Source: Candidatus Accumulibacter iunctus
Lineage (GTDB): Bacteria > Pseudomonadota > Gammaproteobacteria > Burkholderiales > Rhodocyclaceae
Direction: 5' to 3'
DNA: 26,441 nucleotides
Assembly: GCA_002345025.1 (NCBI GenBank)
Contig: DDUX01000104.1
Span: 1 to 26,441, forward strand
Made by a program: the position numbers and the translations under genes. The first letter of the stretch is position 1, and every line of letters begins with the position of its first letter. Below are positions 1 through 6,340 of this stretch, one piece after another. Under the pieces are notes generated by a model. The model made no database searches and had not been told where the DNA came from. It worked only from the letters and a program-made list of their open reading frames with translations.

Positions 1-13
1 GCTCTTCCGATCT
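1..13. other. Residual Illumina adapter at contig end
   Basis: The first 13 bases, GCTCTTCCGATCT, are identical to the 3' end shared by the standard Illumina TruSeq read 1 and read 2 adapters. An in-frame coding sequence of a conserved family begins directly after it. This is an untrimmed library artefact and not genomic DNA, so biological sequence starts at about base 14. Confidence 0.93.
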
Positions 14-14
14 C

Positions 15-932
15 GTGCGGGCGGTAGACGGCGTCTCGCTGACGCTCGCCCGGGGTCGCACGCTGGCGCTGGTTGGTGAATCGGGCTGCGGCAAGACGAC
101 GGTCGGCAAGGCGATCCTGCAACTGCTGCCGGCCAGCGGTGGCCGCGTGCACCTGCTCGGGCAGCAACTCGGCGGGGGGGCGCGCGGAGCACAGCGGGCG
201 TTGCGGCGGCACATGCAGATGATCTTCCAGGATCCCTTTGCTTCGCTCAATCCACGCCTGTCGGTCGGCGAGATCATCGCCGAGGGGATGCGCGCGCTGG
301 CGGTCGGCGGGCCGGCGGCCGGCGTGCGGGCTACCAGCGCGGCGGCCATCGCCGCCGTACTGCAGCAGGTCGGCCTGCCGGCGGAAGCAGCCCGGCGCTA
401 TCCGCACGAGTTCTCGGGTGGGCAGCGGCAGCGCATCGCGATCGCCCGCGCGCTGGCGGTGGAGCCGGATCTGGTGATCTGCGACGAGCCGACGTCGGCG
501 CTCGACGTCTCGGTGCAGGCACAGATTCTCAATCTGCTGGCGAAGCTGCAGGGCGAACTCGGGCTGGCCTATCTCTTCATCACCCACAACTTCGCCGTCG
601 TCGATCATCTGGCGCACGAAGTGGCGGTGATGTACCTTGGCCGCATCGTCGAGCACGGCAGCGTCGACGAGGTGCTGCGCTCGCCGCGGCATCCGTACAC
701 GCGCGCACTGTTGTCGGCAGTGCCAAGCCCGCGTCTCGACGCGGCGAGCGAGTTCATCCGCCTGCCGGGAGAGATTCCCTCGCCGGCGGCGCCACCGCCA
801 GGCTGCCATTTTCATCCCCGCTGCCGGCAGGCGGGCGAGCTGTGCCGGCAGCACTACCCGCCAACGAGCCGGCTGTCGGCGACGCATACGGTGCGCTGTC
901 ATCTCTATCCGCCGGCGAGCGAAGCGGACTGA
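15..932 (+). CDS. Di/oligopeptide ABC transporter ATP-binding protein, 5' truncated
   Basis: This is the ATPase subunit, DppF/OppF type, that powers uptake of peptides or similar solutes through an inner-membrane ABC importer. Visible in order (numbering from the first in-window codon): Walker A GESGCGKTT (21-29), Q-loop around Gln71, signature FSGGQ (132-136), Walker B LVICDEP (152-158) and H-loop His190. The C-terminal oligopeptide-transporter extension contains HPYTRALLSAVP and four Cys (263, 269, 276, 294), spaced as in the oligo_HPY domain. The apparent GTG start is not the real one: the family begins about 20 residues or more earlier, and the reading frame is cut by the adapter at the contig end. 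The fragment could be a stand-alone DppF-like subunit or the second half of a fused GsiA/YejF-type ATPase; the missing 5' part would decide. Confidence 0.93.
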   Translation: MRAVDGVSLTLARGRTLALVGESGCGKTTVGKAILQLLPASGGRVHLLGQQLGGGARGAQRALRRHMQMIFQDPFASLNPRLSVGEIIAEGMRALAVGGPAAGVRATSAAAIAAVLQQVGLPAEAARRYPHEFSGGQRQRIAIARALAVEPDLVICDEPTSALDVSVQAQILNLLAKLQGELGLAYLFITHNFAVVDHLAHEVAVMYLGRIVEHGSVDEVLRSPRHPYTRALLSAVPSPRLDAASEFIRLPGEIPSPAAPPPGCHFHPRCRQAGELCRQHYPPTSRLSATHTVRCHLYPPASEAD

Positions 933-1167
933 GAGGTTGCGAAGAAATCGTCACGAGCAGGTCGAGATGCCAGGCGCGAGCGAGCGAACGACGAGACCTA
1001 TCGAATGGATCGGCGAGGGTGAAGGCGGGGTCTCGCGCAGCATGCTGCGCGCCGCCGTAGCCGGCCGGCTGTGCAAAGCAGGCCGTGGGCGGGAGCGAGT
1101 GCGCAACGCCGCAGATCGGTCGCCCAGTGGATTCGTTCACAACCTCTGAGGCGGCAGCGCAGACGTG

Positions 1168-1190
1168 AAAGCGCCGCCTGGCGGCGGCGC
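1168..1190 (-). terminator. Intrinsic terminator candidate after mltD
   Basis: A perfect 8-bp inverted repeat, GCGCCGCC (1171-1178) and GGCGGCGC (1183-1190) with a 4-base loop, lies 24 bases past the mltD stop. Read on the minus strand it is followed by TTTCAC, a short T-run, so it is a plausible but not textbook terminator. Confidence 0.55.
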
Positions 1191-1213
1191 TGCGGGGGAG
1201 TGGCGGGTTGCGC

Positions 1214-3340
1214 TCAGTAGGTGTTCTGTACGAGCTGGATCGTCAGCCGCTGTCCGGGCTTGATGTCGTTGGTCTGGATGCGGTTCCAGCGCAGCAGGTC
1301 ATCCTTTTCGACGCGGAACTGCTTGGCGATCGAGCCCAGCGTGTCACCGCGGCGGATCGTGTACTGGGCGAGCCTGAGCGGCTTGCGTGCCGCTTCGGCC
1401 CCCTTGTTGGCCGGTCTCGCGGTCTGCTTCTCCGCCGCTGCCACCTGCTGCCTGCCGTCGCCGGCCTTGTTCGCCGTGCGCTCGGCCGCCTTCGCCGCTG
1501 CCGTGCTGGCGACCCGGCTGCCGCTCGTTTCCTGGCGGTTCTCGGCCTGCTCGTTGCGCGCCTTGCCGGCTGGCGCCCTGACTTCCGGCTCGGCAGCAGC
1601 GACCAGCAGGCGGGTGCCGGCATTGACCTGGTTGGCGCGCAGCTTGTTCAGCTGCTTCAGTTCGGCAACGCTCATGTCGTAGCGGCTGGCAACCTCGCTC
1701 AGAGTCTCACCCTTGCGAACGAGGTGGCTGCTGCTGGCGGTGCGGGCCGCCGCGGCGGCGGCAGTTGCGGTGGGCTTCGACTCCGCCTCGCTCGCTGCGC
1801 TGCGCTGCGCCGTCGGCCTGCTCGCCGGCTCGGCTGCCGCGAGCAGCAGCTTGCTGCCGATGTTCACCTGGTTGGCACGCAGCTTGTTGATCTGCTTCAG
1901 TTCGGCCATCGTCATGCCGTAGCGCTGTGCCAGCATGTGCAGGGTCTCGCCCTTGCGGACGACGTGCGTGCGGCTTGCGGCGGCGACCGGCGCCGCCTCG
2001 GGCTGTGGCAGGCGTGGCGCCTGGGCGACCACCGCCGGCGCCGGTGGCCGCGGCTGTTCGGCCACCACCGGCGCGGCGCTCTGGGCGGCCGTCTGCGCCG
2101 CCAGGCTGGCCGTCTCGTCGCCAGCGCTGACACCCTCCTGCGTCGGAACCAGCAGCGTCAGTCCCGGTGCCACCTTGATGCTGCCGGTGATGCCATTCAC
2201 CGCCTTCAGGTTGGCGACGGTGAGGCCAAAGCGCGGGGCGACCTGCTCGAGCCTTTCGCCGGGGCGCAGCGTATAGGCCTGCCATGACGACAACGGCTTG
2301 TCGCTTTCCTCGTGCGCCTCGAGGTTGCTGACGAAGGCGTCGAGCTTGTGTGCCGGGATGACCAGCGGTTTGTCGGACTTGATCACCGGGCGATTGTGTG
2401 CCGGGTTCAGGGCGACGAACTCGCGTACCGGCATCTCGGCAAGTCGGGCTGCGAGTTCGACGTCGATGTCGGCCGACTTGGTGACGGTGGCAAAGTAGGG
2501 CCGGTTGGGAACGCCGCGGATGTTGAGGCTGGCGAGGGCGTTCGGGTTGCTGAAGATGTTCTTCAGCGCCTGCAGCTTCGGGACGTAGTTCCGGGTCTCC
2601 TCGGGCATCGTCAGGCTGAGGTAGTCGGTCGGCAGACCGTTGGCGCGGTTCCTGTTGATCGCCCTGCCAACGGCGCCTTCGCCCCAGTTGTATGATGCCA
2701 GGGCAAGGTGCCAGTCGCCGTGCAGATCATAGATGTACTGCAGGTATTCGAGCGCGGCCGCTGTCGAGGCGACGATGTCGCGGCGTTCGTCGACCCACCA
2801 GTTCTGCTCCAGCTTGTACTGCCTGCCGGTCGCCGGGACGAACTGCCAGAGGCCGGAAGCATGGCTGCGCGAATAGGCGGTCGGGTTGTAGGCGCTCTCG
2901 ACCATCGGCAGCAGGGCGAGTTCCATCGGCATGCCGCGCCGTTCGATCTCCTCGACGATGTGATGCAGGTAGCGGCTGCTGCGCTCGACCATGCGGCGCA
3001 GCGAGTCGGGGCGGTTGGTGAACCATTGCTGGTGGTGCAGGACCAGCGAGTTGTTGATGTTCGGCATCGCGAAACCGCGCCGGATTCGCTGGAAGAGTTC
3101 GTCCGGCTCGGCGGTGAGATCGATCGTCTCGGGCACTTGCGCCGGATCGACGAGTTCGACGACCGGCAGGGCGTCGGCTGCCGCCGTCTGGCCGTCGAGC
3201 GGCAGGCCTGATGCTCGCAGCGATCCGCTGCTGGTCGTCGTGAGGTCGGTTGCCAGGGCGCCTGGGGCGGCGGTGTTGCCAGCCGAGACGGCGCCGGAGG
3301 AAAGGGCCAATGCAATTGCAAACGCGATTCGTGGCGTCAT
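1214..3340 (-). CDS. mltD: Membrane-bound lytic murein transglycosylase D-like, four LysM domains
   Basis: A periplasmic lytic transglycosylase that cleaves the MurNAc-GlcNAc bond of peptidoglycan with formation of 1,6-anhydro-MurNAc. The 708-residue product has a Sec signal peptide (about 1-20, ending AVSA), an SLT domain (about 90-260) with the catalytic Glu148 in MVESAYNP followed by SGLWQFVP and the ASYNWGEG motif, then four LysM peptidoglycan-binding repeats at about 354-399, 457-500, 537-580 and 658-700. Ala/Pro-rich linkers separate the repeats. LysM 2 and 3 are nearly identical (both contain KLRANQVN), which indicates a recent internal duplication. E. coli MltD is a lipoprotein with fewer LysM repeats; no lipobox Cys is present here, so this protein is probably soluble or wall-bound. 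Read alone from a promoter-like TATAAT upstream. Confidence 0.95.
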   Translation of the reverse strand: MTPRIAFAIALALSSGAVSAGNTAAPGALATDLTTTSSGSLRASGLPLDGQTAAADALPVVELVDPAQVPETIDLTAEPDELFQRIRRGFAMPNINNSLVLHHQQWFTNRPDSLRRMVERSSRYLHHIVEEIERRGMPMELALLPMVESAYNPTAYSRSHASGLWQFVPATGRQYKLEQNWWVDERRDIVASTAAALEYLQYIYDLHGDWHLALASYNWGEGAVGRAINRNRANGLPTDYLSLTMPEETRNYVPKLQALKNIFSNPNALASLNIRGVPNRPYFATVTKSADIDVELAARLAEMPVREFVALNPAHNRPVIKSDKPLVIPAHKLDAFVSNLEAHEESDKPLSSWQAYTLRPGERLEQVAPRFGLTVANLKAVNGITGSIKVAPGLTLLVPTQEGVSAGDETASLAAQTAAQSAAPVVAEQPRPPAPAVVAQAPRLPQPEAAPVAAASRTHVVRKGETLHMLAQRYGMTMAELKQINKLRANQVNIGSKLLLAAAEPASRPTAQRSAASEAESKPTATAAAAAARTASSSHLVRKGETLSEVASRYDMSVAELKQLNKLRANQVNAGTRLLVAAAEPEVRAPAGKARNEQAENRQETSGSRVASTAAAKAAERTANKAGDGRQQVAAAEKQTARPANKGAEAARKPLRLAQYTIRRGDTLGSIAKQFRVEKDDLLRWNRIQTNDIKPGQRLTIQLVQNTY

Positions 3341-3429
3341 CCGTACTTCCTGTTCTCTTTTCGGGTGGGCGCCAGTTCATCCCCGCTGCGTGGGATCACC
3401 TGGTCGAATGGTGAAACTTCAAGCGCATG

Positions 3430-3435
3430 ATTATA
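3430..3435 (-). promoter_or_regulatory. Candidate -10 element for mltD
   Basis: A perfect TATAAT on the minus strand lies about 90 bases upstream of the mltD start. I see no convincing -35 hexamer at 16-18 bases, so support is limited to the -10 match and the position. Confidence 0.35.
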
Positions 3436-3567
3436 GACCAAAGCTCAGGCGCGGGTGGACAGGCGCCGAGGAGAAAAGTTCAGCATCGGCCGTGTGCCGG
3501 ACGGCTGCGATGCGAGGCAGCTGCCGACTGGTGGGCGGTGCCCGGCGGGCGTTCGCCGCAGAAAGGA

Positions 3568-3592
3568 AAAAGCCCAGGCTGGCTGGGCTTTT
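3568..3592 (-). terminator. Intrinsic terminator of tRNA-Asp
   Basis: A perfect 10-bp stem, AAAAGCCCAG (3568-3577) and CTGGGCTTTT (3583-3592) with a 5-base loop, begins 14 bases past the tRNA 3' end. Read on the minus strand it ends in a T-tract. It is positioned to end the tRNA transcript. Confidence 0.85.
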
Positions 3593-3605
3593 GCGTGCTG
3601 GGTGC

Positions 3606-3682
3606 TGGCGGAGTGGACGGGGCTCGAACCCGCGACCCCCGGCGTGACAGGCCGGTATTCTGACCAACTGAACTACCACTCC
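3606..3682 (-). tRNA. tRNA-Asp (GTC)
   Basis: A 77-nt cloverleaf on the minus strand: acceptor GGAGTGG pairs with CCACTCC, the D-arm contains AGTTCAGTTGGT, the anticodon loop CTGTCAC carries GTC, and the T-arm contains GGGTTCGAGCCC. The discriminator is G and the CCA end is encoded. It is framed by its own promoter (3759-3786) and terminator (3568-3592), so it is a single-gene transcription unit. Confidence 0.97.
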
Positions 3683-3758
3683 TTGCGTCGTTCGACGGTG
3701 CCGGCGAGGCTGGCCGGAACCGGCGGCGCCAACTGCTGCAGCGCCGTTCGAGCTGCGC

Positions 3759-3786
3759 ATTATAGCGAATTTGCACCGGCAAGCAA
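3759..3786 (-). promoter_or_regulatory. Promoter of tRNA-Asp
   Basis: On the minus strand a perfect -10 TATAAT (3759-3764) sits 16 bases downstream of TTGCTT (3781-3786), a partial match to the -35 consensus. Transcription would start about 70 bases before the mature tRNA 5' end. Confidence 0.6.
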
Positions 3787-3803
3787 GAGCTTCACAAGCT
3801 CCT

Positions 3804-4760
3804 TCAGGGGAGGAGGCACTGAAAACGGATCAGGCAGGGGTCACCATCGCGCACGGCCTCGCCGAGGCAGATGGCTCCCTCCTCGTGCAGTACGAATTCC
3901 TCGCGCTGGACGAAGAAGCGCGCACCGTTGTCGAGACGCAGGTACGTGCCGTTCGTGCTGCCGTCGACGAGGATGAACTTGCCCTGACGAAACTGGATGT
4001 CGGCGTGGTTGCGGGATACCTGATCCTGGTCCACGACCAGCATGTTCCTGTCCCCGCGCCCGATGGTAAAGGGCGGTGAATCGTCGCGCACTTCGTAGTG
4101 GGTGCCGCGGAAGGCGAGAAGCAGTCGGGTGCACAGCAGCTGCTGCAGTTCCTTCTGTGGCCCGGGGCCGATGAGCTGGGTGACGGAGCCGGGCTCCTGC
4201 CAGATCATCTCGACGATCTCCACCGCACGCTGGCGGCCGCGGACGCGTGACGGACCGAGGCTGCGCGTCATCTGCTGCAGTTCGTCGGGCAGGCGACGAA
4301 CGGTGTCGAGCGTGGTGATGATCTGGTCGGCCCTCGCCAGCGAGACCATGCGTGCCGCGACGTTGACCGCATCGCCGAAGAGGTCGCCCGGCTCGACGAG
4401 CACCGGACCGTGCTGCAGGCCGATCTTGACGGCGATGTTGAAGTCGAGCAGCGAAAGATCGTCCCGCAGCGCCCGGTGCATTTCGCAGGCTGCGTTGATG
4501 GCCCGCTCGGCGTCCGGGAAGTGGCTCATGATCTCGTCGCCGATGGTCTTGATGACGGTTCCGTCGAAGTCGCCGGTCTTCGCCATCAGGGTATCGAGGA
4601 TGCTGCTCTCGATCTGCCGTGCCTGCCAGTCGCCATATTCCTCGAACAGACGGCTGCTGCCGCAGATGTCGGCGAACAGCACCGTCGCCGACACCGGTTC
4701 CGGCGAATGCGTCGTGGACGGGCGGTCCGACGCAGACAGCACCGGGCGGCGCACTTTCAT
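3804..4760 (-). CDS. Class III adenylate/guanylate cyclase with C-terminal FHA domain
   Basis: A 318-residue soluble protein predicted to make a cyclic nucleotide. The N-terminal catalytic domain (about 22-155) has the two metal-binding aspartates, Asp31 in LFADICG and Asp75 in KTIGDE. Lys71 and Asp130 match the Lys/Asp pair typical of ATP-specific cyclases, and Asn133 and Arg137 in NVAARM fit the transition-state residues, so the enzyme looks active and adenylate-type. The C-terminal FHA domain (about 231-280) keeps the phosphothreonine-binding pattern: IGRGDRN, SRNHADI and DGSTNGT. There is no membrane segment or signal peptide. It lies 34 bases after the dksA-like gene on the same strand and has its own AAGGA ribosome site, so the two are likely co-transcribed. 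Regulation by a Ser/Thr-kinase-phosphorylated partner through FHA is inferred from the domain. Confidence 0.9.
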   Translation of the reverse strand: MKVRRPVLSASDRPSTTHSPEPVSATVLFADICGSSRLFEEYGDWQARQIESSILDTLMAKTGDFDGTVIKTIGDEIMSHFPDAERAINAACEMHRALRDDLSLLDFNIAVKIGLQHGPVLVEPGDLFGDAVNVAARMVSLARADQIITTLDTVRRLPDELQQMTRSLGPSRVRGRQRAVEIVEMIWQEPGSVTQLIGPGPQKELQQLLCTRLLLAFRGTHYEVRDDSPPFTIGRGDRNMLVVDQDQVSRNHADIQFRQGKFILVDGSTNGTYLRLDNGARFFVQREEFVLHEEGAICLGEAVRDGDPCLIRFQCLLP

Positions 4761-4794
4761 GACCCGTCCTTCGCTTCGTCGACGAGCGGAGCGC

Positions 4795-5223
4795 TCAGCC
4801 GAAACGGCGCTTGTACTGCTCGCGGCGTTCCTGCGCTTCGAGGCACAGCGCCGCCGTCGGGCGGGCGAGCAGGCGGGCGATACCGATCGGCTCGCCGGTC
4901 TCCTCGCACCAGCCGTAGTTGCCCTCGTCGATGCGCTTGAGCGCGTCGCGGATCTTGCGCAGCAGCTTTCTCTCGCGGTCTCTGACGCGCAGTTCGAGCG
5001 TGTGCTCCTCCTCGGCGCTCGCGCGGTCGTTCCAGTCCGGGCTGCTTTCGGCTTCCTGCAGGTGGCCGGCAGTCGCCTTGACGGCCGACAGCAGGCTCTG
5101 CTCCTCGGCGAGAAGCAGGCGGCGGAAGAAGGCGATCTGCTCGGGCGACATGTACTGGTCCTCCGGCGCAGACAGTAATGCCGTCTCGGTCAGCTCGTTC
5201 GCTTGCCCTGTCGACTCGTCCAT
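4795..5223 (-). CDS. dksA: DksA/TraR-family RNA polymerase regulator
   Basis: DksA acts with ppGpp in the secondary channel of RNA polymerase to control rRNA and amino-acid promoters. The 142-residue product has the coiled-coil hairpin with the tip motif Asp63-x-x-Asp66-x-Ala68, and a C-terminal zinc-finger region (about 104-130) followed by LEAQERRE. Of the four zinc cysteines of E. coli DksA only Cys106 and Cys127 remain; the others are Thr109 and Ala130. Such degenerate fingers are known in Pseudomonas DksA2 and common in betaproteobacterial DksA, so this need not mean loss of function. The reading frame is open further upstream, but the ATG at 5223 is preceded by AAAGGAG at good spacing and begins the conserved sequence, so that start is chosen. 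Confidence 0.9.
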   Translation of the reverse strand: MDESTGQANELTETALLSAPEDQYMSPEQIAFFRRLLLAEEQSLLSAVKATAGHLQEAESSPDWNDRASAEEEHTLELRVRDRERKLLRKIRDALKRIDEGNYGWCEETGEPIGIARLLARPTAALCLEAQERREQYKRRFG

Positions 5224-5537
5224 GCTGTGACTCCTTTGCTTGCTGACAGACCACCGATGATGCGCCACGGGAGGGGCCCCTGCCGGAGCCGCCCGCCAGA
5301 GTGGCAAACGGGGCAGAAAACCGCCATCACCCGCCTCCCTACACCACAGGCTCGTCCCCGGAGGGGCGTCGCCAACCGACAGCGGCGCGTGAAGGCTGCC
5401 TGACGACAGGTGATGGTAGCGCATTGTCTACCGTCGACACACACAAAAAAAAACCGCCACGAGGCGGTTTGACCACTTTTCAGTGCGACTCCTGCCGAGT
5501 CAGGACTTCCCGCCAGCTGTCTGGACCCGGAAGTGCC
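5224..5537. other. Gene-free stretch upstream of the dksA-like gene
   Basis: These 314 bases lie between the DksA start and the tRNA-Val 3' end. They contain the tRNA-Val terminator (5445-5470) and must hold the dksA-cyclase promoter, but I cannot recognise a convincing -35/-10 pair. Open frames crossing it show no conserved sequence. Confidence 0.5.
5445..5470 (-). terminator. Intrinsic terminator of tRNA-Val
   Basis: A perfect 8-bp stem, AAACCGCC (5451-5458) and GGCGGTTT (5463-5470) with a 4-base loop. On the minus strand it runs into nine consecutive T residues (A at 5445-5453). It lies 67 bases beyond the tRNA-Val 3' end and is a textbook rho-independent terminator. Confidence 0.9.
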
Positions 5538-5614
5538 TGGTAGGCGCGATTGGACTCGAACCAACGACCCCCACCATGTCAAGGTGGTGCTCTAACCAGC
5601 TGAGCTACGCGCCT
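5538..5614 (-). tRNA. tRNA-Val (GAC)
   Basis: A 77-nt cloverleaf on the minus strand: acceptor AGGCGCG pairs with CGCGCCT, the D-arm contains AGCTCAGCTGGT, the anticodon loop CTTGACA gives GAC, and the T-arm contains TTGGTTCGAGTCC. Discriminator A and an encoded CCA complete it. It has its own strong promoter and terminator. Confidence 0.97.
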
Positions 5615-5655
5615 TCATCAACGTCCGGATTGCACGTGATTTCAGGAAAGAGCGC

Positions 5656-5683
5656 ATTATACGGGGCGGCAACTTCAAGTCAA
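5656..5683 (-). promoter_or_regulatory. Promoter of tRNA-Val
   Basis: On the minus strand TTGACT (5678-5683) and TATAAT (5656-5661) are separated by 16 bases, close to the sigma-70 consensus. Transcription would begin about 35 bases before the tRNA. It is the best promoter match in the window. Confidence 0.8.
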
Positions 5684-5719
5684 GCGGGATCGGTGACGAA
5701 AGTCGGCCGCCCGCCCGGC

Positions 5720-6340
5720 TCAGTCGCCGATCACGTCCGTGTTGGCGGGGGGCGTGAAGCGGAACAGCGAGGGTGCGAGGCGGGGGTTGATCTCGACCCT
5801 TGAGAAGAGCAGCATCGTCGTCTGGCCCAGGTTGTCGAACAGTTCCATGGCGCGCAGCTCGTTGCCCGAGAAGCCGATGCGCACCTTGTCGAAGCCGCTG
5901 TCCGCTGCCTTGGGCGTTGCCTCGAGCCACTCGATTCCGTTCTGCTCGCCCGCTTCGCGCAGGCTGAAGTCGCGGTCGATCGTCCGGTCGCCCGCAAGCA
6001 GCGCGGCGGGTGTACCTCCGAGCGCGATGCCGGTCTTCCTGACGGTCACCTGGCGCAGCTCCGGGTCATGGATCGAGATCTTCTCGCCATCGCCGACGAC
6101 CAGCTGGCTGTAGGGCCTGTCGATCTGCCAGCGAAACTTGCCGGGACGCGAGAACATCATGACACCGCTCGACTTCTGCGGCAGGCGACCGTTGCGCGCG
6201 ACGACGGTCTGCGCGAAGTCGGCGCGCAGCGTGCGGGTCGTGTCGAGAAAGTGCTGCAGCCTGTCGATCGCTCCAGCACGGGCCGTGCCGACCGTCGACA
6301 GCAAACAGAACACGACGCAGACAGATTGGCGCCAGTTCAT
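5720..6340 (-). CDS. lolA: Outer-membrane lipoprotein carrier protein LolA
   Basis: LolA is the periplasmic chaperone that takes lipoproteins released by LolCDE and delivers them to LolB at the outer membrane. The 206-residue product has a Sec signal peptide cleaved near Ala22 (TARA-GA), then the LolA fold: TLRADFAQTV, SSGVMMFSRPGKFRW, QLVVGDGEKISIHDPELRQV and the hydrophobic C-terminal strand region ending with SLFRFTPPANTDVI. Length matches the family. Its start ATG overlaps the ftsK stop as ATGA (6337-6340), so it is translationally coupled to ftsK, an order common in proteobacteria. Confidence 0.96.
   Translation of the reverse strand: MNWRQSVCVVFCLLSTVGTARAGAIDRLQHFLDTTRTLRADFAQTVVARNGRLPQKSSGVMMFSRPGKFRWQIDRPYSQLVVGDGEKISIHDPELRQVTVRKTGIALGGTPAALLAGDRTIDRDFSLREAGEQNGIEWLEATPKAADSGFDKVRIGFSGNELRAMELFDNLGQTTMLLFSRVEINPRLAPSLFRFTPPANTDVIGD

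Noticed and set aside
1208..2287. 359-codon open frame on the plus strand
   Set aside because: It is antisense to the LysM part of mltD; its apparent repeats are the complement of the LysM repeats.
5224..5424. 67-residue N-terminal extension of the DksA-like protein
   Set aside because: It has no conserved sequence and crosses the leader; the ATG at 5223 has AAAGGAG and begins the family sequence.
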